A DNA stretch of 61,828 nt from Clostridium guangxiense (GTDB lineage Bacteria > Bacillota > Clostridia > Clostridiales > Clostridiaceae), in the NCBI RefSeq assembly GCF_021043395.1, contig NZ_JAJNKE010000007.1:1-61828 (forward strand), read 5' to 3'. Below the pieces are notes generated by a model, which was given only the letters and a program-made list of their open reading frames with translations, made no database searches and was not told the DNA's origin. The position numbers and the translations under genes were made by a program. Below are positions 51,326-61,722 of the stretch, piece by piece; position 1 is the first letter of the stretch, and each line of letters begins with the position of its first letter.

Positions 51326-53341
51326 TCACCAATTTAATACTTCACCTACAAGGTAATCTCTATCTTTATCAAATACAATCACATTGCCATATCCCATACA
51401 ACCATCTGCTTCTACCAAATCTGTAGGTGAATTCACTTCTTGATGGCATATTATAATAACATATGTTTTTTCATTGCATATTATTTTAAGACCTTCTGCC
51501 ATAGTATCGTCATAATAACTTCCCTTTAATGCTGATTTCACTCCAATCTTATCAACTGTAAATTTTTGCTTTGCATCAGCATTGATAACTGTAATAAGAC
51601 TTGTAAATCCTATATTCTGTCTAACAATTTTACATATCATATTATTTTCTTCTTGATTATAATTTCTAGAAATATGTCCCTCTTGTAAATTTACCTTAAT
51701 ATCTGCTGACATAAAATAAAAATCTACACATGCATTTTTTCCTGTATAATTGATTTTATTATTCTCGTCTTTTGTATATTTTACTTTACCATAATTACTA
51801 AAATGAAAAAATTGTTCATATTCATGCTTTTCACTCGTATACATTTCATCAACGATTATATAAATATCTTTACCAATATTAATTATTTTTCTATTAACAT
51901 ATACTCCACCAGGAATATCCATGTATCCTAAATGTCCAGCCTGTACAAACTCACAATTTTGCGTTTTTGAATATCCCTGTTTTACTGGCTGTGATAATTT
52001 AGAGCATAACCATGAATCCTTGCATACTGTAAAATATTTATTATCAACAGTTATTGTATTATGTGCATCAGGATTTTTATATTCAAATCTTTTTGGTCCA
52101 TACACATATGTATATCGTCCACTATCCATAAGCACATCTTCACCATTAACTACTAAATCTATGTGTAGTTGATCAGAATGTCCATGACCTGCTCCTAAAG
52201 TCCCTGCATGAAAATGTAAAAGATTAGCCCTCTCCGACCAGTCTGAACGTAAATATGTGTTGCCACTATCACCTAGCATTATTGATGTAACCTCTGGTTC
52301 TTTTGACTGAATATTTTCATATTCTTTTTCCGCTTTTATGCCAAGGTCCCAAATACTTTCAAAATCAAATTTTTCATATCCTCCAAATTTAAGTACTGGA
52401 TCATTATAAATATATGCTGCAGTGCTTACTAAATCTCTTATATCAGTATCATCACTGTCCCCCATCATAAATTGATTATGATTTGGCTTCATCCAAGCAA
52501 CATTTGCCAATGCCATCTTTTTTACCCTCTCATAAATACTATCAGGGATTGTAACATTATTTCTTGAAGCTAGAATTAATACATCAAGATAACAATGGAA
52601 TACTTCATTATGATACATTGGTGATTGTTCCCACTGAACACCATCATTCATTATTTGCATTCTTGCTTCAATTTCTAAATTTTTTAATGCTATCTTTATA
52701 TATTCATTTGTTCGTTTATGTGGTGGAAGACATATTGCAATTTCAAACAAACCATGATTTTGTAAAACTCCCCAGTTGCTTATATAACAATAATTAGAAT
52801 GACTCTCAATTAAATATTCTGCATGCTGTATCATACAATTATAAAATTTATCTAAAAATTCTTCAGTTACATAAGGACTATCTTTGAAGTAGCGTAATGC
52901 CTTATTCCATGTTTCTCCACGTAATCCAACCTCTAAAGTACGCCATGGACCAGCTTTGTATTCATCTGTAAGTGGAACATTATCAATCCAATCTTCTGTC
53001 AATTCTACATATGCCTTTGCATATTTTTCATCACCTGTAAGCAAATATGCCTGTCCAAGACATATGAAAAAGCGATGTCGATTAAATTGGTATACAAATT
53101 CCGGATCACCATATGGTATATAACTCCAATCTATTGTTCCTTCAAATGTAACTGGGTCATACGTTCTCTCCATATCCCATTTAAGATCAAAAACAAAATA
53201 GTGCTTACAAACTTCATCAGCTACTCGAATAATATGTTTTATATCTTCTTTACAATTCTCCATACAATATTCTGCAATAGCATCCCCATCGTCAAAAAAA
53301 TAACATGAATTATCACGATTAAAAAAATCTTCTTTCTTCAT
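51326..53341 (-). CDS. Heparinase II/III-family polysaccharide lyase
   Basis: A 671-residue protein with an N-terminal (alpha/alpha) toroid domain (about 60-340; WRTLEVGLRGETWNKALRYF, SNWGVLQNHGLFEIA, QWEQSPMYHNEVFHCYLDVL) and a C-terminal beta domain of the heparinase II/III type (about 365-560; HFHAGTLGAGHGHSDQLHIDL, DSGRYTYVYG, HNTITVDNKYF). His/Tyr/Asn residues in these segments are the usual catalytic set. No signal peptide is present, so it would work on imported oligosaccharides. It likely makes the unsaturated products that the GH88 enzyme hydrolyses. The exact polymer (heparin, hyaluronan, alginate or other) cannot be read off. Confidence 0.85.
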   Translation of the reverse strand: MKKEDFFNRDNSCYFFDDGDAIAEYCMENCKEDIKHIIRVADEVCKHYFVFDLKWDMERTYDPVTFEGTIDWSYIPYGDPEFVYQFNRHRFFICLGQAYLLTGDEKYAKAYVELTEDWIDNVPLTDEYKAGPWRTLEVGLRGETWNKALRYFKDSPYVTEEFLDKFYNCMIQHAEYLIESHSNYCYISNWGVLQNHGLFEIAICLPPHKRTNEYIKIALKNLEIEARMQIMNDGVQWEQSPMYHNEVFHCYLDVLILASRNNVTIPDSIYERVKKMALANVAWMKPNHNQFMMGDSDDTDIRDLVSTAAYIYNDPVLKFGGYEKFDFESIWDLGIKAEKEYENIQSKEPEVTSIMLGDSGNTYLRSDWSERANLLHFHAGTLGAGHGHSDQLHIDLVVNGEDVLMDSGRYTYVYGPKRFEYKNPDAHNTITVDNKYFTVCKDSWLCSKLSQPVKQGYSKTQNCEFVQAGHLGYMDIPGGVYVNRKIINIGKDIYIIVDEMYTSEKHEYEQFFHFSNYGKVKYTKDENNKINYTGKNACVDFYFMSADIKVNLQEGHISRNYNQEENNMICKIVRQNIGFTSLITVINADAKQKFTVDKIGVKSALKGSYYDDTMAEGLKIICNEKTYVIIICHQEVNSPTDLVEADGCMGYGNVIVFDKDRDYLVGEVLNW

Positions 53342-53722
53342 AATTTCTCCTTTCTTAAATTCATTTAATATTTATTAAATTTTATATAATGTTCTGTTTT
53401 TATTTACAATATCATTTTTCCATATATAAATACTTAAAGTCAATAAACTATATTGCTATAAAGTAACCAATTTGTCTTTCTTTCTGTTTATATTGCCACA
53501 ACATCCTGTTATAATGAATGAAATATCCATTGGTTTCTGTCAAAAATATTATCCTAATAAGCAGTAATACATTTATAACTGGATCTTGTTTTTGATTTGT
53601 TAAATTCAAAGGTGAAATACATAACAATAAAAATTTACAAATAATCTAGCTTTAATATTAATTCTGATGTAAAATATATTGAAGTTTTAATATATTTAAA
53701 TTTATCTTGAGGAGAGATTTTA
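53342..53722. other. Gene-free gap upstream of two divergent genes
   Basis: 381 bp of A/T-rich sequence between the lyase gene (minus) and the flavoprotein gene (plus). I see no repeat of the families found elsewhere and no RNA. A weak TTGTAA/TATATA pair near 53375-53412 on the minus strand may serve the lyase gene. Confidence 0.5.
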
Positions 53723-54940
53723 ATGAAGGTAATTGTAATTGGCGGCGGTGCAGCTGGAATAACGGCAGCAATTTCTGCTAAGGATTCTGGCTATGATGTT
53801 TCAATAATTGAAAGAAATGATAGAATAGGCAAAAAAATATTGATTACAGGCAATGGCAGGTGCAACATAACAAACGAAAATATAAATGAAGCTAGATATC
53901 ATAGTCAAAACAATGGCTTTTTTAAATATGCCCTAGATAAATTCAATAAAGACAGTACTATAGATTTTTTCAGTATGCTTGGGCTTCCACTTACAACTTT
54001 AGAAAGTGGTAAGATGTATCCAATGTCTCTCCAAGCCTCATCTGTTCTTGATATACTAAGGCTTGCACTTGAAGATAGGGATATCCCTGTACATACGAAT
54101 TCAAAAGTAATTAAAATAGAGAAATCAAAGAACACTTTTAAAATATACGATTCAAACGATAAACTTTATGAATGTGATAAAGTTATACTTGCATGTGGTG
54201 GCAAATCTGCGCCTAAAACCGGTTCTGATGGCTTTGGCTTTAAACTAGGTACAAATATGGGTCACAGCATAGTAACTCCTCTTCCTGCCATAGTACAACT
54301 AAAATTAGTGCATAATAGTCTTAGAGCTTTATCTGGAATAAGATTTGATGCTAACACTAAAATTTTCGTCAGCGACGAATTAGAAAGAACAGAATTTGGT
54401 GAAATTCTATTCACTGATTATGGAATATCTGGTCCTGCTATACTTCAGCTCAGCAGAATAGCATCTATCGGAATTGAAAAGAACAACAATGTTGTTTTAC
54501 AAGTGGATATTTTACCTAACATAGAAGAAAATAAAATTCAGGAATTCTTTGAGAATCATTGGGGAATGTTCTACTATAGAAGTGTATTTGACTCTCTTGT
54601 AGGAGTTATACATAAAAAACTTATACCTATACTTCTTAAAGAAGCCAACATATCAAATATTCACAAACAGTGCTGTGATTTAACGTGGGAAGAAAAATCA
54701 AATATAGTAAGCCTTCTTAAAAAATGGAATTTTGTTGTTAGTGGAACGAATTCATTTGAAAATTCACAGGTTACCGCAGGAGGCATAAATACTAGGGAAG
54801 TCGACGAAAAAACTCTTCAATCAAAACTTGTTTCTGGTTTATACTTCTGCGGAGAAATACTAGATGTTGATGGAGATTGCGGTGGATTTAACCTTCAATG
54901 GGCATGGAGTTCTGGATTTTTAGCAGGACAAGTGAAGTGA
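53723..54940 (+). CDS. BaiN/HI0933-family flavoprotein
   Basis: A 405-residue FAD-binding protein with dinucleotide fold VIGGGAAGITAAISAKDSG at residues 4-22, RIGKKILITGNGRCNITN near 38-55, LACGGKSAPKTGSDGFGF near 155-172 and the terminal FAD motif GGFNLQWAWSSGFLAGQ near 386-402. The family includes proposed flavin-dependent bile-acid pathway reductases, but most members have no proven substrate. AGGAGAG precedes ATG. Confidence 0.85.
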   Translation: MKVIVIGGGAAGITAAISAKDSGYDVSIIERNDRIGKKILITGNGRCNITNENINEARYHSQNNGFFKYALDKFNKDSTIDFFSMLGLPLTTLESGKMYPMSLQASSVLDILRLALEDRDIPVHTNSKVIKIEKSKNTFKIYDSNDKLYECDKVILACGGKSAPKTGSDGFGFKLGTNMGHSIVTPLPAIVQLKLVHNSLRALSGIRFDANTKIFVSDELERTEFGEILFTDYGISGPAILQLSRIASIGIEKNNNVVLQVDILPNIEENKIQEFFENHWGMFYYRSVFDSLVGVIHKKLIPILLKEANISNIHKQCCDLTWEEKSNIVSLLKKWNFVVSGTNSFENSQVTAGGINTREVDEKTLQSKLVSGLYFCGEILDVDGDCGGFNLQWAWSSGFLAGQVK

Positions 54941-55002
54941 CAGTATTTTGCGATATGCTATAGATGAACAAGCTGAAAGCTTAAAATTAGTACCATCAAA
55001 TT

Positions 55003-55340
55003 CATCCAGTTAAATTGGAATTTGTCGAGCACTATAGTGAAGGGTTTTACGGTGCTGTGCACGTAAAAGATGAACTTTTTTATCTTCAATAAAAAGCTAA
55101 GGTTGATTTTCCTCCGTTTCCCTACGGAAAATCTTTAACGTATTTAAATTATTTATTTTTCGTAGAGAAACGGAGAAAAATATTCCTTAACCTTTTGCCG
55201 TGGCAAAAACCTTCACCTTTGACAAGCAAAGCTATGTCAAACCCTTCACTTTTCACATAAGTGAAAAATTTAGTTTTTTAATGAGCAGGGCGAATTAAAA
55301 CCCTTCACTCAGCTCGACAAATTCCAGTTTGTTAGGATAA
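55003..55340. repeat. Composite palindromic block inside OE ends
   Basis: Outer inverted ends AATTGGAATTTGTCGAGC and GCTCGACAAATTCCAGTT. Inside are several nested hairpins: CTCCGTTTCCCTACGG with CGTAGAGAAACGGAG, CCTTTTGCCGTGGCAAAA, TTTGACAAGCAAAGCTATGT, CTTTTCACATAAGTGAAAA. The unit ACCCTTCAC recurs. It fills most of the gap between the flavoprotein and thioesterase genes. Confidence 0.75.
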
Positions 55341-55391
55341 ACTTGGAATTTAGAATTTTTAGATTCTAGGTTGTTCATCCTTATTACTCCT

Positions 55392-56138
55392 TTAGGCCTT
55401 TAAAAATTCGGTCTTTATTAAAGTAAGCTTTTCACCTTCACTATTTTTAATAACATGATCAAAAATATATTTATCTTCTATTTCCTTCATTTGAGTTTGT
55501 ACAGTTATAGTTTCTCCATAAGAAGTTTCTTTCTCATAAATAACCCTTATGCTGGAAACAGAGCAATTTTTAACAACATCAAGTGGTATGTTTTCAAGCG
55601 CCCATGACACATACTTTACATTGTTAACATGTTTATTGGTATCTATATCACTGTATCTTACATCAAAGCTTTTCTCACTGCTTATTTCTGAAGGTAATAA
55701 GAGCTTTTCAAATTCAAGCTGCTGGTCATCTTCTACCCTAAGTCCATAAGCTCTATAGATGTCCTCTGGCACCCTACAAGGCCTTCTTCTCTCCGTATTG
55801 ATTAGAAACCACAGTGAAGTAGCTTCCCCTATTTTCTCACCTTTATTGAAAATCTCAAACTTTCTATATGCATAAAACTTTCTTATAGAATATGGAATTG
55901 TTGTTACAGTTATAGTGTCATTATATTCAGGATATTTGTCCATATGTACATTCCACTTGTATACTACCCATGCCATTTTATTCCTCATTAAGTAATCTAT
56001 TCCTACGCCAAGTTCTTCGCTCTGATATGTAGCCAAATCTCCCAAATAACTCATTATAGAAGTAATATCGGCTTTTTTATCATAATTGACCTCATAAAAA
56101 TGAATATTATAATCTTTTTTACTAATAATTTTATCCAT
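55392..56138 (-). CDS. Acyl-ACP thioesterase
   Basis: A 248-residue double hot-dog protein of the FatA/FatB family, releasing fatty acids from ACP. Marks: YHFYEVNYDKKADI-like N-terminus, GVGIDYLMRNKMAWVVYKW near 44-62, YRKFEIFNKGEKIGEATSLWF near 92-112, and the second hot-dog with VRYSDIDTNKHVNNVKYVSW near 160-180 (Asp/Asn/His catalytic region). TTGGAGTGG before ATG 56138 sets the start over a longer frame. Its role in an anaerobe, lipid turnover or free fatty acid supply, is not shown here. Confidence 0.9.
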   Translation of the reverse strand: MDKIISKKDYNIHFYEVNYDKKADITSIMSYLGDLATYQSEELGVGIDYLMRNKMAWVVYKWNVHMDKYPEYNDTITVTTIPYSIRKFYAYRKFEIFNKGEKIGEATSLWFLINTERRRPCRVPEDIYRAYGLRVEDDQQLEFEKLLLPSEISSEKSFDVRYSDIDTNKHVNNVKYVSWALENIPLDVVKNCSVSSIRVIYEKETSYGETITVQTQMKEIEDKYIFDHVIKNSEGEKLTLIKTEFLKA

Positions 56139-56157
56139 ACAACCACTCCAATATAAA

Positions 56158-56308
56158 AAAATAAGCATTATCAATGCCTTCTAGATAAATTACTTCAACC
56201 AGCAAAGTTTATTTGCACCAAAATATTCAAAAGATAACATTTTGGTACAAATAAACTTTAAGTTTCATATAGTTTATCTTTAATTATAGCATTGATAATG
56301 CTTATTTA
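56158..56308 (-). terminator. Terminator of the DUF1858 gene with an R3 palindrome in its loop
   Basis: Stem AAATAAGCATTATCAATGC (right arm on plus, 56289-56308, and left arm 56158-56177) directly follows the stop codon and is followed by seven T on the minus strand. The loop holds an R3 copy (about 56182-56279): GATAAATTACTTCAACC, AAGTTTATTTGCACCAAAA, TTTTGGTACAAATAAACTTT, ATAGTTTATC. Confidence 0.8.
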
Positions 56309-56503
56309 CTATACGGTTTCTTTATTTAATTCTTGCATTATTTCATTTACATCTAGTCCATGAACCATAGCAGCTTCTTCTATAGTTTCTCCTTGAGCTG
56401 ATGGACAAGCAATACAACCCATTCCAAAACTCATCAATATACGAGCTGCATCTGGATATATTCTTAAAGCTTCGCCAATTGTCATATCCTTAGTTAACTT
56501 CAT
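56309..56503 (-). CDS. DUF1858-domain protein
   Basis: A 64-residue protein made of one DUF1858 domain: [42 protein letters not shown]. The two Cys (GMGCIACP, residues 30 and 33) are the family mark and suggest a redox or metal-linked role. Such domains also occur on hybrid-cluster-related and ScdA-like proteins. Single-gene unit with its own terminator. Confidence 0.85.
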   Translation of the reverse strand: MKLTKDMTIGEALRIYPDAARILMSFGMGCIACPSAQGETIEEAAMVHGLDVNEIMQELNKETV

Positions 56504-56578
56504 GATACATCTACCTCTTTTCTTTTATTGATGATTATATTATACCCAAGTTTTTTAAGTTGTCAAAATTTATTTTAT

Positions 56579-56629
56579 GGCTTTGCTTTAAATAAGTGTT
56601 AATTTTTACAGTTATTTAAAGCAAAGCTT
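56579..56629. repeat. R5 palindrome after purA
   Basis: GGCTTTGCTTTAAATAAGTG, TTAATTTTTACAG, TTATTTAAAGCAAAGCTTCC. Copy of the element at 30744-30794; stem changes are matched on both arms (GCTTTGC/GCAAAGC versus ACTTTGT/ACAAAGC). It may double as the purA terminator, though no T run follows. Confidence 0.7.
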
Positions 56630-56653
56630 CCTTTACTACGTTTAGCTATCTTT

Positions 56654-57949
<1,296 letters not shown>

Positions 57950-58059
57950 TCACTTTCATAACAAAAGATTATTTTATTGAAAACTTACCAAAGATAAATA
58001 TAACATAAAAAATTTATTTTGTCTTTAGTTTTGAATAAAAAATCGAATATTTATTCTCC

Positions 58060-59256
58060 CTATCCAAATATTGTTCGTAACAAGTGAGAATTGTGGTTGT
58101 CGTCTTTTTTTTCATTAAGAACTTCACCATAGATTTCAAAAACTTTCTTTCCAAAGTTCTCTGTAGAATATAATTGAGCCATTTTTTTAGCTCCCATACT
58201 CATATGATTTCTAAGCTCTTTATTTGATATAATTGCCTTTATATGTTCAACAAATTCATCCTCGTTTGTATAGGTATATCCAGTTTCTCCATTTATAATA
58301 AGGTTTTTTATACATAAATCCCATTTGCACACAACGGGACATCCGCTAGCAACTGCCTCCAGATAAGTAAGTCCCTGAGATTCACTTTTAGATGCTGTAA
58401 CAAATGCTAATCCAAGCCTGTAGTATTTTTGAACCTCATCAACGTCTATCATGCCAGTGAACTTAACACTTTCTTCTATATTAAGTTCCTTAACCATGTT
58501 TTGGAGTTTTATAAGGTATGGTCCTCCCCCTACAATAAGGAGCTTTATATTTGGCATATTTTTTAACACACAGTTAAATAAATTAATGATTTCATCTATA
58601 TTTTTTTCCTCCGCAATTCTTCCCACATACACTAATATATCATCAGAACTGCTTAAGCCATATTTTTTGAGTAGCTTGCACTTCTCTTCCTTAGATACAT
58701 TCTTACCAAATTTTCCAATATCTATTCCTGTTGGAATTATCTCTATATCCGTTGATACATCATAACTTATTAGCGCTTCTTTAACTTTTTCCGTAGGCGC
58801 TATTATTTCATCGAAAGTGTTACACAATAACCTTATTATTTTCGCCATTGTATTTTTGCGTATTACTTTTCCTTTTAAAAAATACTTTAAATAATCCTCA
58901 TACATAGTATGATATGTATGGATTTGAGGTATATTTAATTTTCGTTTTATATATTTTGCTACTATCATAGTGGAAAACTCAGTTTGAGAGTGTATTATAT
59001 CTGGCGACCATTCTACTATATCTCTTATAATTTTATTTCCAAACGGCCGTATAACTTTAGCCTCAGGATATACCCTTACAAATCTGGAATTTAAATAGTA
59101 TATATCTCCCTCAACATGCTGCTTACCATCATAAGACAAGGTAAGTATTCTAACGTCATTCCCCAATCTTTTAAGCTGCTTATATAAATTATTAACAGAA
59201 ATTACAACTCCATTTATCATTGGATAGTACGTATCTGTTGTTATTAAAATTTTCAT
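58060..59256 (-). CDS. GT4-family glycosyltransferase (diacylglycerol glucosyltransferase-like)
   Basis: A 398-residue GT-B enzyme. N-terminus ILITTDTYYPMINGVVISVN and IHTYHTMYEDYL are typical of membrane glycolipid synthases that put glucose on diacylglycerol; C-terminal donor site VYVGRIAEEKNIDEI near 213-227 and the E-x7-E motif SKSESQGLTYLEA near 292-304. GGAGGG before ATG 59256 sets the start. Glycolipid synthesis is likely, but a cell-wall glycan is possible. Confidence 0.87.
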   Translation of the reverse strand: MKILITTDTYYPMINGVVISVNNLYKQLKRLGNDVRILTLSYDGKQHVEGDIYYLNSRFVRVYPEAKVIRPFGNKIIRDIVEWSPDIIHSQTEFSTMIVAKYIKRKLNIPQIHTYHTMYEDYLKYFLKGKVIRKNTMAKIIRLLCNTFDEIIAPTEKVKEALISYDVSTDIEIIPTGIDIGKFGKNVSKEEKCKLLKKYGLSSSDDILVYVGRIAEEKNIDEIINLFNCVLKNMPNIKLLIVGGGPYLIKLQNMVKELNIEESVKFTGMIDVDEVQKYYRLGLAFVTASKSESQGLTYLEAVASGCPVVCKWDLCIKNLIINGETGYTYTNEDEFVEHIKAIISNKELRNHMSMGAKKMAQLYSTENFGKKVFEIYGEVLNEKKDDNHNSHLLRTIFG

Positions 59257-59334
59257 CTTACCCTCCATATTTTTAATTTTATAAATATGGAAACTTCATT
59301 AAAATAGCTGCTTAATTTTCCATATATAAATAAA

Positions 59335-59431
59335 ATAAATCACTTTACCTAATAAAATTTATTTGTACCATAATACCTAAAAGCATAGCACTGCGGCACA
59401 AATAAATTTCAGATTTCAAGTAATTTATCCT
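59335..59431. repeat. R3 palindrome
   Basis: ATAAATCACTTTACC, ATAAAATTTATTTGTACC, centre with CCTAAAAGCATAG, then GGCACAAATAAATTTC and CAAGTAATTTATCC. Third copy of R3, in the gap between the GT4 and flavoprotein genes. Confidence 0.82.
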
Positions 59432-59511
59432 CAACAAAATAATTTCACAAAAATAGTATATACCATAATTCTTATATTCATTTAATATATATCTTAAAAA
59501 TTTCTTAAATA

Positions 59512-60885
59512 TTAATTCTGTTTTCCCGCAAGTAATCTTGCAACATATATTCCACTTGCAGATGCCTGTGATAATGAATGTGTAACACCAGATCCATCTC
59601 CAAGTATATATAATCCTTTAATTTTAGTCTCAAGATTATTGTCAACCTCAACTTTAGAATTATAGAACTTAACCTCTACGCCGTAAAGCAGAGTATCTTC
59701 ATTGGCAGTTCCAGGTGCTATATTATTTAATGCATAAATCATTTCTATTATATCATCAAGTTGTCTTTTAGGTATTACAAGGCTTAAATCACCAGGAGTT
59801 GCTTTCAAAGTTGGTATAGTGAAGCTTTTTTCCATTCTTCTTTCATTAGTTCTTCTTCCATTAACTAAGTCACCAAATCTTTGAACTATGACTCCTCCAC
59901 CAAGCATATTGCTAAGTCTAGCTATAGATTCTCCATATTCATTACTGTTTTTAAAAGGCTCAGTAAAACGGTTTGACACAAGAAGCGCAAAATTAGTGTT
60001 ACTAGTATGAAGCTTTGGATTTGAATAACTGTGACCATTTACAGTTATTATACCATTTGTATTTTCATTTACAACTTCTCCATGAGGATTCATACAAAAA
60101 GTTCTAACCATATCCCCATACTTCTTTGTTTTATAAACTATCTTGCTTTCATATACTTTATCAGTTATATGTTCAAATACCTCTGCTGGAAGCTCTACAC
60201 GTACTCCAATGTCTACTCTATTGCTTTCAGTTTTTATCTCTAATTTTGAGCATATCTCTGAAATCCACTTTGATCCAGAACGCCCTGTTGCCAATATCAA
60301 TTTTTTTGATTTAAATGTGCTCTTATCCGTTATTACTTCAAACTCATCATTTTCATTAACTATATCTTTTACTTCAGTATCAAAAAGTATCTCTATTTTT
60401 TCATTTAAGTATTTAAAGATATTTCCCATTATAACTACATTTCTATCTGTTCCCAAATGTCTTACCTTTGCATCAAGCAGGTGTAAATCATGCTGAAGTG
60501 CTTTACTTTTAAGATCAGAATTATTTGTTGAATAAAGCTTAGCATCTTCTCCCCCCATGCTGCATAAAACCTTATCAACATAATTCATTAATTCCAATGC
60601 TTCATTGTATCCTAAATACTTATACAATTCTCCACCGAAATTATTTGTTATATTATATTTACCATCTGATAAACTTCCTGCTCCACCATATCCATTCATT
60701 ATATTGCAAACCGGACATTGAATACATGTTTTTATCTTCTTACCATCTATGGGACATTTCCTTCTATCTAAGCTGTGTCCCTTTTCTATCATTAGCACCT
60801 TTAAATCAGGGTTAATTTTTACAAGTTCGTATGCAGCAAAAATACCACTAGCTCCTGCACCGACAATAATTATATCATAATTCAT
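59512..60885 (-). CDS. FAD-dependent dehydrogenase family protein
   Basis: A 457-residue flavoprotein: dinucleotide fold IIIVGAGASGIFAAYELVK at 5-23, a Cys-rich loop (RRKCPIDGKKIKTCIQCPVC near 42-61) next to NGYGGAGSLSDGKYN, LATGRSGSKWISEI near 197-210, and the C-terminal FAD motif LGDGSGVTHSLSQASASG near 430-447. The group is widespread and uncharacterised; the Cys loop could hold a metal or act in electron transfer. Single gene. Confidence 0.83.
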   Translation of the reverse strand: MNYDIIIVGAGASGIFAAYELVKINPDLKVLMIEKGHSLDRRKCPIDGKKIKTCIQCPVCNIMNGYGGAGSLSDGKYNITNNFGGELYKYLGYNEALELMNYVDKVLCSMGGEDAKLYSTNNSDLKSKALQHDLHLLDAKVRHLGTDRNVVIMGNIFKYLNEKIEILFDTEVKDIVNENDEFEVITDKSTFKSKKLILATGRSGSKWISEICSKLEIKTESNRVDIGVRVELPAEVFEHITDKVYESKIVYKTKKYGDMVRTFCMNPHGEVVNENTNGIITVNGHSYSNPKLHTSNTNFALLVSNRFTEPFKNSNEYGESIARLSNMLGGGVIVQRFGDLVNGRRTNERRMEKSFTIPTLKATPGDLSLVIPKRQLDDIIEMIYALNNIAPGTANEDTLLYGVEVKFYNSKVEVDNNLETKIKGLYILGDGSGVTHSLSQASASGIYVARLLAGKQN

Positions 60886-61209
60886 AAAAAGCCCTCCTAA
60901 ATATGTTATGCACTACAGTATTAAATTTTAAAATTTTGTACTATACTCGAAAACCAACCTTAACTGTATCCTGTCAATTGTATTCTGTCAACTGATATAA
61001 TTTCCATAATAACCAGTACACTACAAACTTAATTTTAGTCAAATCCAATCTTCTAAATACTATACTATATAGTGTTATACCTCTAACCATATTATCAAAG
61101 CTGAACAATACAGTCAACATTATTTACCAATTCTTAATAGACTTTACTTTTAATATTTTATTAAATATATGTAAATAATATAGACATAAAACAACAAGAG
61201 GTGACGATA
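60886..61209. other. Gap with an R2 tail remnant
   Basis: At 60954-60997 are AACCTTAACTGTATCC, TGTCAATTGTATTCTG and TCAACTGA, matching only the right tail of R2. Nothing else recognisable apart from A/T-rich sequence and the pgsA ribosome site AGAGGTGA. Confidence 0.55.
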
Positions 61210-61722
61210 ATGAATGCAGCCAATATTATTACTATTTTTAGATTTATTTTCATTCCATACTTTATAATTGTGTTTTTCTCTAATTCTCCAAACAACATAT
61301 ATTTTTCTGTAATCATCTTTTTTGTTGCAGGTTTTACAGATATACTTGATGGCTATATAGCAAGAAACTTTAATATGATAACCAAACTTGGAACTGTACT
61401 TGACCCTTTAGCAGATAAGCTCATGCTAATTACCGTGTTAACTTGCTTTACTATAAAAAATTATATACCTATGTTTATAATAGTAATATTATTAGTCAAA
61501 GAATTGTCCATGATTCTTACAGGAATAATTCTCTACGAACAAAACATAGTTATACCCGCTAACGCATTTGGCAAAGTCTCCACATTTTTATTTTATATTT
61601 CTATACTTCTTGTTGTTTTTAATAAAACCTTGGGAACAATTTTGTTATATTCTGCTTTACTAAGCACCTTAATAGCCTACGTAAATTACTTTTTTATATT
61701 CATGAAGAGAAAACAGATGTAA
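61210..61722 (+). CDS. pgsA: CDP-diacylglycerol-glycerol-3-phosphate 3-phosphatidyltransferase
   Basis: A 170-residue integral membrane enzyme with about five helices making phosphatidylglycerol phosphate. The CDP-alcohol phosphotransferase motif D-x2-DG-x2-AR-x8-G-x3-D-x3-D is complete (TDILDGYIARNF to GTVLDPLADK, residues about 43-71). AGAGGTGA before ATG 61210 sets the start over a GTG three codons upstream. Other CDP-alcohol transferases are possible, but length and N-terminus (NAANIITIFRF) fit PgsA. Confidence 0.9.
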   Translation: MNAANIITIFRFIFIPYFIIVFFSNSPNNIYFSVIIFFVAGFTDILDGYIARNFNMITKLGTVLDPLADKLMLITVLTCFTIKNYIPMFIIVILLVKELSMILTGIILYEQNIVIPANAFGKVSTFLFYISILLVVFNKTLGTILLYSALLSTLIAYVNYFFIFMKRKQM

